A DNA stretch of 64,000 bases from Oscillospiraceae bacterium (GTDB lineage: Bacteria; Bacillota; Clostridia; Oscillospirales; Ruminococcaceae). Shown here piece by piece: positions 50,987 through 60,476 of this stretch. The translations under genes and the position numbers were made by a program. The DNA is taken from assembly GCA_009777725.1 (NCBI GenBank), contig WRLG01000010.1, positions 25,815-89,814 on the forward strand, given 5' to 3'. Numbering within the stretch: the stretch's first letter is position 1; the number at the start of each line of letters is the position of its first letter. Below the pieces are notes generated by a model. That model did not search any database and was not told the origin of the DNA. It was given only the letters and a program-made list of their open reading frames with translations.

Positions 50987-53080
50987 TTATTCTTCCTCCG
51001 CTTGTTCGCTTGGTTCTTCTCGGTTCTCGCTTTCAATGGTGCTTGTCGAGGTATTGATGTGCGCGTTGCAAATATCCAAGCCGTCAACGGTTTTGGCATA
51101 AGCGAAATTGGACTTGCCTTTCTTTTTAATGTCATACATCGCCATATCGGCGGCAGCCATAACATCATCGACCGTTCTGCCGCTTTCGCGCAGGAACGCA
51201 ATACCGATTGAACAGCGCACCGCGTGATGCGTCATAGTCCCTTCGTGGTCGAAGTCAAAGCCGTCTCCCAAAATCTTGATAATATCATGCGCGACCTTTC
51301 CGGCATCTCCGAATATTGAAAGATTTGTCAGGCAGATAACAAACTCGTCCCCGCCGAAGCGTCCGGCAAACCCGCGCTCAAAGCTGATTTCCTTTAACGT
51401 ATCGGCTACGAACTTAAGCACCTCATCGCCGCAGGCGTGGCTGTAGTTGTCGTTGAAGCCTTTGAAATCGTCTAAGTCAATAAACATAACGGCATCAAGC
51501 GTTTTGTTCATATGCGAATCTTCAATCGCGGAAGCCAGACTTCTAAGGAAGTTTTCACGATTATAGATTTTGGTAAGCGCGTCGTAATTCGCTCTTTGGA
51601 GCAGGGTCATTTCGCTCTTCTTCTCGCGGTCAATATCGACGATAACGCCTACGATTTTTTCGGGCTTCTTGCTCCTGTCATAGAATTTCATACCCTTAAT
51701 CATAAACCAGCCGAAATCGCCGTAGATATTTTTAATCCTGTATTCGCCCTTTAAGACCTTTTCAACGTCCATAATTTTCGCGAAATCCCTGTCATAACGG
51801 AATTTATCGTCCTTATGCAGGCGCAGATTTTTGAAGAAGCTTTCCTCATAGGTGTCGTTTTTAGGGCGGAAAGCGAATTTTTCGTTAAAGTTGCCGGATA
51901 TTAATACATGATTCTTTTTAAGATTAATTTCAAAGGTTATATTGTCCGACATCTCGACAATGGAGCGGAAACGCTGTTCATTTTCAATCAAGCAGTACAG
52001 TATACCGTTTAAAGAATCGCATATTAAGCGGAATTCATCGTTACCCTTTCCTTTAAACGGCGCGCCAATATCGCCCTTTTTCTTTTTATCAATTACTCTT
52101 ACAATATGCTCAATCGGGCGGGTAAAGGCGGAGGAGCATATGAAAATCAGCAGCGTGCAAATCACGCCGATGGTAATCATTATCCCGAGCGAGCTTCTGC
52201 CCAGCATATCTCTGATTGCGTTTTCTTTATGGGTAATGGAGATGATATACCAATTATTGCTGTATATCGTTTGATTGCAAAAAATCTTAGGAAATCTGGA
52301 GTCGCTCTCAACCATGTCGTCTATAGGTGCCGCAATATCGTGATTTATAATTGAGCCGATTTGTTCAAGGGCATCGCTGAAGTTGACGTTATCCTCATAG
52401 CTTCTGAAGGTTCTGAAAGGATATTCCAGAATATTTCCCTCGTAATCCATAAGGGCGACAATGGAATGGCGGTCTATTCTCATGTTATCGATATACGGCT
52501 GTATGCCGGAAATGCTGAAGTATTGATAAAGTATGCCCTGCCTTTCGTTACTGTTATTATAAATGGATTTAGCTACATAAAAAGAAACGGCGGTATTTGA
52601 GCTTTCCTCACTGCGTGTTTGAATAAAGGGTGAAAAGCCGCTGTGTATAAGCGACCGCGCGGCAAGCTCTTCATAATCGGGTATTAATTCTCCGATGTCA
52701 TTTTCGGACGATGAAGCGACAACGATTCCCGATTCGTTTATAATCATGGATTTAAGCGCGCCTTGCTTAAATTGAGTTAAATGCCTCAGCGTTTGGTTTA
52801 TATTGTGCTGAAACTGGGGCGATAAGGAAGCAGAGCCGTTCGACGCCTCCGCAAAGCTCCGAACCGCTTCATCATTGATAATCTGCCTGCTGCTTGTAAT
52901 AATATCTTTAAAAACATTATCAACATCGCCGGCTTTTTGAACCATGAATGAATTTATGTAATCCTGCTTTGAGCTAAGTGCCAAGTCGTATGTTTGCCTG
53001 TTGGTCACAACCAATAATGAAAAAAACGGAATAAGCGTTAAAACAAGCATAACGCTTATAAGCTTTATTTTTACCTTCAA
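50987..53080 (-). CDS. membrane-bound diguanylate cyclase (sensor-HAMP-PAS-GGDEF)
   Basis: 697 residues. A first membrane helix (about 7-25), a large extracellular dCACHE-like sensor (about 30-275), a second membrane helix (about 298-318), a HAMP segment, a PAS-like domain (about 370-490, ending IVGVIVDIDREKKSEM), and a GGDEF domain with intact GRFGGDEF. It should make cyclic di-GMP in response to an external signal. There is no RxxD inhibitory site before GGDEF (the residues read RGFA). An acidic Glu/Ser-rich tail ends the protein. It lies between two Rpn nuclease genes, with the terminator after its stop. Confidence 0.9.
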   Translation of the reverse strand: MKVKIKLISVMLVLTLIPFFSLLVVTNRQTYDLALSSKQDYINSFMVQKAGDVDNVFKDIITSSRQIINDEAVRSFAEASNGSASLSPQFQHNINQTLRHLTQFKQGALKSMIINESGIVVASSSENDIGELIPDYEELAARSLIHSGFSPFIQTRSEESSNTAVSFYVAKSIYNNSNERQGILYQYFSISGIQPYIDNMRIDRHSIVALMDYEGNILEYPFRTFRSYEDNVNFSDALEQIGSIINHDIAAPIDDMVESDSRFPKIFCNQTIYSNNWYIISITHKENAIRDMLGRSSLGIMITIGVICTLLIFICSSAFTRPIEHIVRVIDKKKKGDIGAPFKGKGNDEFRLICDSLNGILYCLIENEQRFRSIVEMSDNITFEINLKKNHVLISGNFNEKFAFRPKNDTYEESFFKNLRLHKDDKFRYDRDFAKIMDVEKVLKGEYRIKNIYGDFGWFMIKGMKFYDRSKKPEKIVGVIVDIDREKKSEMTLLQRANYDALTKIYNRENFLRSLASAIEDSHMNKTLDAVMFIDLDDFKGFNDNYSHACGDEVLKFVADTLKEISFERGFAGRFGGDEFVICLTNLSIFGDAGKVAHDIIKILGDGFDFDHEGTMTHHAVRCSIGIAFLRESGRTVDDVMAAADMAMYDIKKKGKSNFAYAKTVDGLDICNAHINTSTSTIESENREEPSEQAEEE

Positions 53081-53233
53081 GCTAAAACTCCCCCTTTATG
53101 CCGCAAAGTGCTATACTTATAATTTTAGCTCTTTTTCTCGCATTTGTAAATATGTAATAAGCAAGTTTGTTTGATTGTACAAATAATTTTAATAAAATTG
53201 TATATCATTATTAATATTCAATTGATAATTAAC

Positions 53234-54145
53234 TTAGCTTCCGCGTTTAAAGCTAAGGATTCTATCAATTTCAGCTTCCGACATGCCGGATAACTTCATG
53301 CTTTCAATAAGCTCCTTGATACCCTCTTGCCGCCCCTCCTGTCGCCCTTCCTGCCGACCTTCCTGTCGACCCTCCTGCCGACCCTCCTGCCGACCCTCCT
53401 GCCGCCCCTCCTGCAACCACTGCAGCCGTCCCTTTTCCACCTCATAATCCACAGCCCACTCAAAATCTCGCCTTGCCTTTTCTTGGCGTTCATACATATC
53501 CCTTGCTTTTTCGTCCGCCGATAATTCACGGAGCTTAACTACAGCCTTACCAATTTGCGTATTCCTGCTTGCTACCATATTTAACTCCTCCTCGCTCCCT
53601 GCGGCGATAAACTTCGCCCAGTCGCATAATTCCGTGCCGTCAAAATTATCCGGCAGTTTGTTCAGTTCCAGAGTGTGGATTTCGATGAGGTCGGATAGTT
53701 CAATGTTTGCGTTCGGGTCGAAAAAGGTGAATCTGTGATGATATAGCGGGCTTGCTTTTATTAAGGTTTCATCGGTGATTATAATGCTGATTACGCGTTT
53801 TAAGTCTTTATATTTATCACTGCTTCCGATTTGCTCTGTGATTAGTTTAGCATCGTAATAGATAATGCGCTCCTCCATACCGGGGCGGACTTTGAGTTGT
53901 ATTTCTATATGGATAATTTTCCCTGTTTTGGTTTTTACTTTTACATCGACAATGCCTAGTTTGTCCCCGTGAAATTCGCGGAGCAAGTGCGGGTCGAGGA
54001 TTTCGATGACCTCGTATTCGCCCTCGTCCAGTTTTAGAATTGACTTTAACAGTCCTTGTAAAAACTCAATGTTCCGTTCATCAGCGAAGAAAAGCCTAAA
54101 TCCGATGTCGTTTTTTACTGATATGAGGAAGGTTTTAGTTAACAT
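53234..54145 (-). CDS. Rpn-family PD-(D/E)XK nuclease/putative transposase, intact copy 2
   Basis: 303 residues. Nuclease core GIVDVKVKTKTGKIIHIEIQ (Asp and ExQ). It begins LTKTFLISVKNDIGFRLFF and ends with about eight QEGR units and SGMSEAEIDRIL. It is the full-length relative of the broken gene at 5458-6101 and shows what was lost there. The ATG at 54145 has AAGGAG nine bases upstream. QEGR units are encoded by a 12-base tandem repeat, so the arm length can change without breaking the frame. Confidence 0.88.
   Translation of the reverse strand: MLTKTFLISVKNDIGFRLFFADERNIEFLQGLLKSILKLDEGEYEVIEILDPHLLREFHGDKLGIVDVKVKTKTGKIIHIEIQLKVRPGMEERIIYYDAKLITEQIGSSDKYKDLKRVISIIITDETLIKASPLYHHRFTFFDPNANIELSDLIEIHTLELNKLPDNFDGTELCDWAKFIAAGSEEELNMVASRNTQIGKAVVKLRELSADEKARDMYERQEKARRDFEWAVDYEVEKGRLQWLQEGRQEGRQEGRQEGRQEGRQEGRQEGRQEGIKELIESMKLSGMSEAEIDRILSFKRGS
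53331..53415 (-). repeat. 12-base tandem repeats encoding QEGR
   Basis: About seven imperfect units of the type CGACCCTCCTGC on the plus strand, inside the Rpn gene. Third-position changes between units show that protein sequence is kept. Confidence 0.85.
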
Positions 54146-54279
54146 TTTTAATGCTCCTTGGTTTTATTGGTGTGATTTTTATTATAGCAGATTTTGGCAG
54201 GATTGTCAATGTCTTTTCGGCGAAGCCGACAAAAAAATAACGCCTTGATTTCTCAAAGCGTTGGCGGTCGCTTTTTTTA

Positions 54280-54516
54280 TTATAGCCCCTTAAAAAGAAA
54301 ATCATAATCCACCTTTAGAATTTCTGAAATAGCCTTAATTTCAGAAACTCTTATATGCCTTATTCCGACCTCTGATTTTGCCAATGTTGCTCTTGAAATA
54401 TCGCAGCCGGAAACTTGAAGCTTAGCTGCTAATTGCTCCTGTGTCAGTCCGAGGGCTTCTCTTGCTGTTTTAATGTTTTTACCCATTAATTTATCTTGCT
54501 CTAGTTCTTGTCCCAT
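54280..54516 (-). CDS. Xre-family helix-turn-helix regulator
   Basis: 78 residues. Cro/C1 HTH: NIKTAREALGLTQEQLAAKL, SRATLAKSEVG, ISEILKVDYDFLF. The start at 54516 has AAAGGGGAT upstream; an in-frame ATG ten codons later is possible. Divergent from the small genes at 54622 and 54795; an inverted-repeat operator lies between them. Confidence 0.85.
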   Translation of the reverse strand: MGQELEQDKLMGKNIKTAREALGLTQEQLAAKLQVSGCDISRATLAKSEVGIRHIRVSEIKAISEILKVDYDFLFKGL

Positions 54517-54560
54517 TTGCTTTATCCCCTTTGTTCAAAAAAATATAACAATATTACATC

Positions 54561-54605
54561 TTGATTATAGAATAAAAATATGTTATAATAGTTCTATATT
54601 AGAAC
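54561..54605 (+). promoter_or_regulatory. promoter with candidate operator for the small-gene pair
   Basis: TTGATT (54561-54566), 17-base spacer, TATAAT (54584-54589). GTTCTA and TAGAAC form a perfect 6-bp inverted repeat with a 3-base spacer (54591-54605), just after the -10, a typical place for repression by the divergent Xre protein. Confidence 0.7.
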
Positions 54606-54621
54606 AAAGGAGGTAAAAACA

Positions 54622-54774
54622 ATGTCAGAATACCAAGCTATGTACCTAAAGCTTTTCAATCAAATCACCGATTCTATCAAAGTTCTCGAATCGGAGCTTA
54701 TAAAATTAAAAGCTGTGCAGTCTCAGACCGAGGAAATGTTTATTAACGCGGACACAATAACAGTTAACAATTAA
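54622..54774 (+). CDS. small hypothetical protein of 50 residues
   Basis: Starts MSEYQAMYLKLFNQITDSIK and continues as a charged helix (VLESELIKLKAVQSQTEEMF). Short proteins with the same MSEYQAMYLKLFN opening are frequent in Clostridia. AAAGGAGG precedes the ATG. The last codons and stop (TVNN-stop) come from a left-end fragment of the dispersed AT-rich repeat. Confidence 0.75.
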   Translation: MSEYQAMYLKLFNQITDSIKVLESELIKLKAVQSQTEEMFINADTITVNN

Positions 54775-54794
54775 CAATTTCGGAGGTTATTATC

Positions 54795-55007
54795 ATGGAA
54801 TATATTGATGCCGAAGGAAAAATGAACTTCTACCCCTGCGGATTAGACGAGGAGCAATTGAGGGCAATGATAAAGAGTGATTTAGCGAGCTACATTATAG
54901 AAGCGCAATTTAGGTACGAAACAAGACCGCATATTATCGCTCAGCATATAAAATCGATTATCTCGCAATATGTCGATGATAAAAACACCTGCCCACAACA
55001 AAACTAA
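54795..55007 (+). CDS. small hypothetical protein of 70 residues
   Basis: Begins MEYIDAEGKMNFYPCGLDEE and is helical afterwards (LRAMIKSDLASYIIEAQFRY). Not recognised. Its GGAGG ribosome site is at the edge of the dispersed-repeat fragment. It shares the promoter of the preceding 50-residue gene and ends at a strong terminator. Confidence 0.65.
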   Translation: MEYIDAEGKMNFYPCGLDEEQLRAMIKSDLASYIIEAQFRYETRPHIIAQHIKSIISQYVDDKNTCPQQN

Positions 55008-55034
55008 CCGCCGGCTTGGCGGTTAGTTTTGTAT
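55001..55034 (+). terminator. intrinsic terminator after the small-gene pair
   Basis: AAACTAACCGCC and GGCGGTTAGTTT form a perfect 12-bp stem with a 5-base loop, then a T-rich tail; it overlaps the stop codon. Confidence 0.92.
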
Positions 55035-55195
55035 TTTTGATTAAAGGTTAGCAATATAAATTATCAAACTGTGTTACATCCTAAAAACGCAAGTATACCC
55101 AGCCGCCTGTCCGCATAAAATAATATTAATATTTTTTATGCCTTAAATTAAGTATGAAAACGGCTTCTAAGTATGCTTGGGAAGGATTTGTGCGA

Positions 55196-56389
55196 ATGTA
55201 TAAAAAGCTGACGGCTGTTTTAACGGCGGCAATGCTTTGCTTATACCCCGTAAATTGCGCCAAAACTGCGGCTACCGCAAACGGGGAGGGAGAGAATAAA
55301 GAGAATCAGCCGACTATGTACGCGGCGTTGGTTGAGGCTAATACTAAAACGGTTCTAACCTCGGTTAACGGGGGCGCGGTCGTATCGGTCGGGACTATGG
55401 CGAAGCTTATGACCGTTTTGCTGGCGGCTGAAGCGATTGAAGAGGGAACGCTTCAGCTTGACGATGTTAAGAAAACATCGGCGCGGGCGAACTCAATGCA
55501 GGGTGCTCAGATTTGGCTTGATATAGGCGAAGAGATGCGTATTTCGGATTTGCTGAAAGCCGTTATGATAGGCAATGCAAACGATGCGACGGTGTCGTTG
55601 GCGGAAGCCGCAGCGGAGGCTGACGCAGGCGTTGCAAACGGGGGGGAGTTTACCGCGCTGATGAACGCTAAAGCAAGAGAGCTTGGCATGGTCAATACCT
55701 CCTTTACCAATGCCAACGGTTATGATGACAGCGTTCGTCAACTCTCCACCGCCGAGGAAATGGCGGTGCTTCTTGCAGAGCTTTCCCGGCATGAGCAGTT
55801 GCGCGATTATTTCACCTGCCGAATGGATTATTTAAGGGACGGCGCGACACAGCTTGTCAGCTCGAATATACTGCTCCCAAGCTATGAGGGGATTATCGGG
55901 TTTAAAGCAGGTTCTATCGAAAATGCGGGCGAAAATGAGGGCTACTTTGTCGCGGCGGGAGCGCGGCGGGACGGTGAAACGTATACGGCGTTTGTCTTAT
56001 GCGATGATAAGGATTTGGCTTTTTCAGAGGCAAAACGCCTTTTGAACAGCGGTTTTACGGGCTATCAGCTTGTAAAGCCGGATTTGCCCGCCGATTTGCC
56101 GTCGGCAATCCGGGTTAAGGGCGGGGTTATGAGCGAAATGCCGCTTCGGGTCGGCGTTGCGGGCGATATAGTCATACGCAACGGCACGCTGGGCTCGGTA
56201 GAGAGCATGGTCATCCTGCCGGAATATATCTACGCCCCTGTGAAAAGGGGCGGCGTTATCGGCGAGGTTCGCTATTATCAAGACGGAAATATGCTGTTTA
56301 GCGTTAACATTACAGCGGCGGAGGATACAAAGAGGGTTAATCCGCTGATTGCGTTTGGCATAATACTCAAATTTATTTTTTCATTTTAG
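55196..56389 (+). CDS. DD-carboxypeptidase homologue with altered active-site motifs
   Basis: 397 residues with a signal peptide (LTAVLTAAMLCLYPVN). The peptidase S11 fold is clear from MYAALVEANTKTVLTS to the C-terminal beta domain, and it has a C-terminal hydrophobic anchor (NPLIAFGIILKFIFSF). The three catalytic motifs all deviate: TMAK where SxxK is expected, NAN where SxN is expected, and KAG for KTG. Loss of the nucleophilic Ser suggests a non-catalytic peptidoglycan-binding role. The ATG at 55196 has GGAAGGA nine bases upstream; an earlier ATG (55154) lacks a ribosome site. Confidence 0.85.
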   Translation: MYKKLTAVLTAAMLCLYPVNCAKTAATANGEGENKENQPTMYAALVEANTKTVLTSVNGGAVVSVGTMAKLMTVLLAAEAIEEGTLQLDDVKKTSARANSMQGAQIWLDIGEEMRISDLLKAVMIGNANDATVSLAEAAAEADAGVANGGEFTALMNAKARELGMVNTSFTNANGYDDSVRQLSTAEEMAVLLAELSRHEQLRDYFTCRMDYLRDGATQLVSSNILLPSYEGIIGFKAGSIENAGENEGYFVAAGARRDGETYTAFVLCDDKDLAFSEAKRLLNSGFTGYQLVKPDLPADLPSAIRVKGGVMSEMPLRVGVAGDIVIRNGTLGSVESMVILPEYIYAPVKRGGVIGEVRYYQDGNMLFSVNITAAEDTKRVNPLIAFGIILKFIFSF

Positions 56390-56576
56390 TATAATTTAAC
56401 CAAAATTGCTATTGTTTAGCTATTGTTTTTAGAAAGATATTGCAAAAAACTTTATTTTATAGTAATATAGTTATAGGAATCGAAAGAAGAAGCGGAGGAT
56501 GGCGGTCTTACGATGATTGAACGGCAATTTCTTTAGCCGCTTATCTCCAACTACTATTCGCGAAAGGAAGTTCGCA

Positions 56577-57917
56577 ATGTCTTTTAAGCTTAACGCTAAA
56601 TATTTAAGCGATTTTATCACTCCGGCAGAGATGGAAGCAATTAAGCCCAAAGCCGAAGCCGCCGCCAAAACCCTTATGGAGGGTACGGGCGCGGGCAGCG
56701 AGTTTTTAGGCTGGCGCGACCTGCCGGAAAATTACGACAAGGAAGAATTCTCCCGCATTAAAGATGCGGCTGAAAGAATTAAGCAAAGCTCGGAGGTTCT
56801 TGTCGTCATCGGCATAGGCGGCTCTTATTTAGGCGCGCGCGCGGCTATAGAGCTTTTGAAATCTTCATTTTATAACGAAATGAAGAAAGCTACGCCGTGT
56901 ATTTACTTTGCGGGAAATAACATAAGCCCCGCCTATCTGAATAACGTGATTTCTATCTGCGAGGGCAAGGATTTTTCAATAAACGTCATCTCCAAGTCGG
57001 GGACGACGACCGAGCCCGCGCTTGCTTTCAGGCTGTTCAGAAAGCTGATTGAGGATAAATACGGCAAGGAGGAGGCGCGCAAAAGAATCTTCTGCACGAC
57101 CGATAAAAAAGCCGGAACCCTTAAAGAGCTTGCCGATAAGGAGGGGTATGAAACCTTCGTTGTCCCCGATGATGTCGGCGGACGGTACTCCGTGCTGACT
57201 GCGGTCGGATTGTTACCAATCGCCGTGGCGGGGTGCGATATTGACGCGATTATGGACGGCGCGCAGAAAGCAAGGCTTGATTCGCTTTCGGCATTTGACG
57301 ACAATGACTGCTACCAATACGCCGCCATAAGGAACATACTGTATAATAAAGGCAAAACGCTGGAGCTTTTAGCATCCTACGAGCCGGACTTCGCGCTTAT
57401 GGCAGATTGGTTCGTTCAGCTTTTCGGCGAGAGCGAGGGCAAGAATCAGAAGGGAATTTTCCCCTCCGAGGTTATGTTTTCAACGGATTTACATTCATTG
57501 GGTCAGTTTATACAGGACGGCTCACGCATAATGTTTGAAACGGTTGTTCATGTGAAAAAGCCGAAGTCGGATATTTTTCTTGAAAATGAAAAGGACAACC
57601 TTGACGGACTTAATTTTCTTACAAACCAATACATGTCGGTCGTAAACCAAAAGGCTTTAACGGCTACAATATTGGCGCACAGCGAGGGCGGAGCTCCGAA
57701 TATCGTTCTCGAGCTTGATGAAATTTCCGATTACAGCTTCGGATACATGGTATATTTCTTTGAAAAGGCATGTGCTGTAAGCGCGTATATGCTCGGCGTA
57801 AATCCTTTTGACCAAGAGGGCGTTGAGGACTATAAAAAGAATATGTTCGCGCTTTTAGGCAAGCCCGGCTTTGAATCAATGAAAGAGGAACTTGAAGCAA
57901 AAATCAATAACAGCTAG
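56577..57917 (+). CDS. pgi: glucose-6-phosphate isomerase
   Basis: 446 residues, the short form usual in Firmicutes. Seen: [55 protein letters not shown] with the substrate-binding Arg, the catalytic Glu and His regions [15 protein letters not shown] and [16 protein letters not shown]. It interconverts glucose-6-phosphate and fructose-6-phosphate. The ATG at 56577 has GAAAGGAAG upstream. Confidence 0.97.
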   Translation: MSFKLNAKYLSDFITPAEMEAIKPKAEAAAKTLMEGTGAGSEFLGWRDLPENYDKEEFSRIKDAAERIKQSSEVLVVIGIGGSYLGARAAIELLKSSFYNEMKKATPCIYFAGNNISPAYLNNVISICEGKDFSINVISKSGTTTEPALAFRLFRKLIEDKYGKEEARKRIFCTTDKKAGTLKELADKEGYETFVVPDDVGGRYSVLTAVGLLPIAVAGCDIDAIMDGAQKARLDSLSAFDDNDCYQYAAIRNILYNKGKTLELLASYEPDFALMADWFVQLFGESEGKNQKGIFPSEVMFSTDLHSLGQFIQDGSRIMFETVVHVKKPKSDIFLENEKDNLDGLNFLTNQYMSVVNQKALTATILAHSEGGAPNIVLELDEISDYSFGYMVYFFEKACAVSAYMLGVNPFDQEGVEDYKKNMFALLGKPGFESMKEELEAKINNS

Positions 57918-57966
57918 CGTTAACCTTTAATAGTTAACCGCTGACTGAATTTAGGGAGTGTTGAAT

Positions 57967-58377
57967 ATGGTTAGGATTATCACGGGAGCAAAGGGCTCGG
58001 GCAAGACGAAGATTTTGGTTGACCTTATAAACGAAGCCGTTAAGGCGACGGACGGATACGTTGTATGCGTAGATAAGGGACTGCACCTTAGGTATGATAT
58101 TAAACCGAGTGTAAGGCTTGTCGATACCGAAACTTGGAAAATCTTCTCATTTGAAGCTTTTTACGGACTGATAGCGGGTATGCTTGCGGGAAATTACGAT
58201 ATAACGGATGTTTTTGTAGACGGAATTTTGAAAGTCTGCGGCGCGGATTACGAGGGCTTAGGAGCTATGCTGGCAAAGGTAGAGCATTTAACAGGCGAGA
58301 GCGTAAGCATCGTTTTCACTATCTCCGCGCCTCTTGATGAGCTGCCGGAGAGCGTTGCTAAGTATGATGCTCACTAA
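57967..58377 (+). CDS. small P-loop protein of unknown role
   Basis: 136 residues. A P-loop near the N-terminus (ITGAKGSGKTKILVDLINEA) is followed by a Walker-B-like DVFVDGI. The domain is smaller than a full AAA or Ras-type NTPase. Such proteins are common in Clostridia; function unknown. GGGAG precedes the ATG. It follows pgi by 49 bases and is closed by a strong terminator. Confidence 0.7.
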   Translation: MVRIITGAKGSGKTKILVDLINEAVKATDGYVVCVDKGLHLRYDIKPSVRLVDTETWKIFSFEAFYGLIAGMLAGNYDITDVFVDGILKVCGADYEGLGAMLAKVEHLTGESVSIVFTISAPLDELPESVAKYDAH

Positions 58378-58420
58378 TTAGCTTTTATTCGCCGCTTCAT
58401 GCGTTGTTTAAGCAATATGA

Positions 58421-58463
58421 CGTAATGCCCCGTCAAACTATTCTGCGGGGCATTACGTTTTAT
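58421..58463 (+). terminator. intrinsic terminator
   Basis: CGTAATGCCCCG and CGGGGCATTACG form a perfect 12-bp stem followed by TTTTAT. It lies between convergent genes. Confidence 0.9.
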
Positions 58464-58506
58464 ATTCAGTTGAATCATTTCCACCTGTGCAATAGGTAAT
58501 TAACTG

Positions 58507-60234
58507 CTAACGATTACCACCCGCCTCCGCAACCGTAACCCCATTGCGCCCGAGCGGTATATCGTGGTCAAGACCTACGAATTTGCCGTCCTGCCGCCAT
58601 AATACTTCTCTTACGAATCTGTATTTTCCCTCGTCCCATGTTGTGAAATCATGCTCTACAAGCCCGCCCGTGTCGCCCGAGTTGGCGTTGAAGCACCAAA
58701 AGGTGTGGTGAAGCCTGTTTTCTTTTATAAGGCGGCGCAGGTGCGTCATCCATGTAAGGTTAGGCTCTGTCATAAAGCCGCCCCATTCGCCGATTAGGAT
58801 GGGGGCTATGCCCTCTTTGTGGATGAAAAACCAGTTGTCATGCCATGTATCTCTCATAAGGCTGTTGAAATTATAGCCGTCACCAAACCATGGCTGGCGA
58901 TGAACCGTCGGACCGTAATCGTGCGGGGAATAGACAAGCTTGTTTTGGTGCTTGCCTAAATCAATCGGATTGTCGCGAACGCCGCGCAGGTTGCCGCCCC
59001 ACCAGTTGAAATCATAATCACCGTCATTCTTAGAGGTAAAATTAGGGTTTGCTTTTATATTTTTGGGGTATATTTCAATCCCCTCAACTAATATCAGCGC
59101 GTTAGGGTTTTGGTTAAGAACCGCAAGCCCTGCTTTTTCGGCGATGTATTTCCAGTTATCCGGGTCTTTGGAGTTATCCCATTTCGCGCGCTGAGGGTCG
59201 CCCGGTTTGCCGTGCGGCTCGTTTTTGAGGTCGTAGGCTAAGATTGTATCGTCGTTTCTGTAACGCCTTGCAAGCCATGCAAGCGAGTTGATGAAATCCT
59301 TTTCGGTTATATCGCCGTCAAACCACATATTTTTCATATGCCCCATAGGGTCGCTTTTCGCGCTGTGAATATCAATCATGATTTTCAAGCCGTTAGCGCG
59401 GCATTGCCCTATCACGTAATCGAAAATTTCAAGGCTGTTCATGCCGACTAAATACGAGTTGGTCGCTTGGTTAAAGTTAGCGGTCGGATACCTGCCGTTT
59501 GACCATTCTTTAATAAGCTCCGTTGAAATAGGGATTCGCAGCATATTAAAGCCCCGGTCGGCGATTGAGGCGATTGCGGTGTTAAGGTCTGCAGTCCAAA
59601 GCCCGTCAAACGTATTTGTACCTGTATTATAGCCAAACCAGTTAATGCCGGTAATCCACACTTCCTGCCCTGACGCCGTTACGATTTTATTCCCCTTGGC
59701 ATACAGCCAATCGTTAGAGGTAGGCGGGGGAACATCCTTTGCGCGGACTATAGCCGGATTGCTCGTACCTACCGTCCCGCCCGAATTGCCGCTTGAATTG
59801 CCCGCGCCGTTGCCGCCGCTTACGCCGGAAGCCGCGCCGCCGCTGAAAGTCAGCTTTGCTTTAGACGCGTCAATGCTTCCCGCGTTCATCAAAATCATGC
59901 CGAAAGTACCCTCTCTGCCCGATTCGACATTGCGGTTATGCTCAACCGGCGTAACTTTCATAACGCCGCCGCTGATACTGATTTCGCAATTCCATTTTTG
60001 CTCAATTTTTGTATTCACGCTGACTTGGATTTCCGCCGTCCAGCCTGAAACGGTTTGCTTGCCGTTGTTTTTTACCGCGCCGTCCAGCTGAATGTATTTG
60101 CTCCCGCCCGTTTCCCAACTGTTGGGAACCGTAAGCACAAGCGAAACCTCCTCCGCCTTTTGCGCCGCGCTTGAACCCGAAAAAACAGCCAAAACCATAA
60201 AAGCCGCCAGCAAAACAGAAATTTTACGTTTCAT
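58507..60234 (-). CDS. secreted endo-glucanase: CBM2-like module plus GH5 catalytic domain
   Basis: 575 residues with a signal peptide (VLLAAFMVLAVFSGSSAA). Residues ~35-135 form a CBM2-like cellulose-binding domain (GWTAEIQVSV, EQKWNCEISISGG). A Gly/Ser/Asn linker follows. The GH5 barrel (~170-560) shows ITGINWFGYNTG, MLRIPIS, the acid/base Glu in AYDLKNEPHG, VYSPHDYGP and the nucleophile Glu in ILIGEWGG. It should cut beta-1,4-glucan outside the cell. No dockerin or sortase signal seen. The ATG at 60234 has AAAGG about 10 bases upstream. Confidence 0.93.
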   Translation of the reverse strand: MKRKISVLLAAFMVLAVFSGSSAAQKAEEVSLVLTVPNSWETGGSKYIQLDGAVKNNGKQTVSGWTAEIQVSVNTKIEQKWNCEISISGGVMKVTPVEHNRNVESGREGTFGMILMNAGSIDASKAKLTFSGGAASGVSGGNGAGNSSGNSGGTVGTSNPAIVRAKDVPPPTSNDWLYAKGNKIVTASGQEVWITGINWFGYNTGTNTFDGLWTADLNTAIASIADRGFNMLRIPISTELIKEWSNGRYPTANFNQATNSYLVGMNSLEIFDYVIGQCRANGLKIMIDIHSAKSDPMGHMKNMWFDGDITEKDFINSLAWLARRYRNDDTILAYDLKNEPHGKPGDPQRAKWDNSKDPDNWKYIAEKAGLAVLNQNPNALILVEGIEIYPKNIKANPNFTSKNDGDYDFNWWGGNLRGVRDNPIDLGKHQNKLVYSPHDYGPTVHRQPWFGDGYNFNSLMRDTWHDNWFFIHKEGIAPILIGEWGGFMTEPNLTWMTHLRRLIKENRLHHTFWCFNANSGDTGGLVEHDFTTWDEGKYRFVREVLWRQDGKFVGLDHDIPLGRNGVTVAEAGGNR

Positions 60235-60272
60235 AAACAACCAACCTTTCATATTATAGTTTTAATAGCTAA

Positions 60273-60452
60273 TCAGTTAGAATACTTTTCCCGGCGTATG
60301 CGTTCAATTTCCGTCCTCGCTTTAGATGCACCCTTTTCAATGTCAGCAATACGCTCCTGTTTATTCATAGCTTTTCGGCGTTCATAATTCCATTCACGTA
60401 TTTTATGAATATCATCAATTGTAAAATTAGGGCTTATAATCGGTTTATTCAT
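60273..60452 (-). CDS. small charged hypothetical protein of 59 residues
   Basis: Begins MNKPIISPNFTIDDIHKIRE and is otherwise Lys/Arg/Glu-rich helix (ERIADIEKGASKARTEIERI). Proteins with this opening are common, short and of unknown role in Clostridia; some stand next to toxin genes. GGTGAGGTG precedes the ATG at 60452. It follows the DUF3810 gene by 24 bases. Confidence 0.6.
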   Translation of the reverse strand: MNKPIISPNFTIDDIHKIREWNYERRKAMNKQERIADIEKGASKARTEIERIRREKYSN

Positions 60453-60476
60453 AAGGCTACACCTCACCGCTCCTGC

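Noticed and set aside
53331..53415. CRISPR-like or non-coding tandem repeats
   Set aside because: The 12-base units are in frame and encode QEGR inside an Rpn gene.
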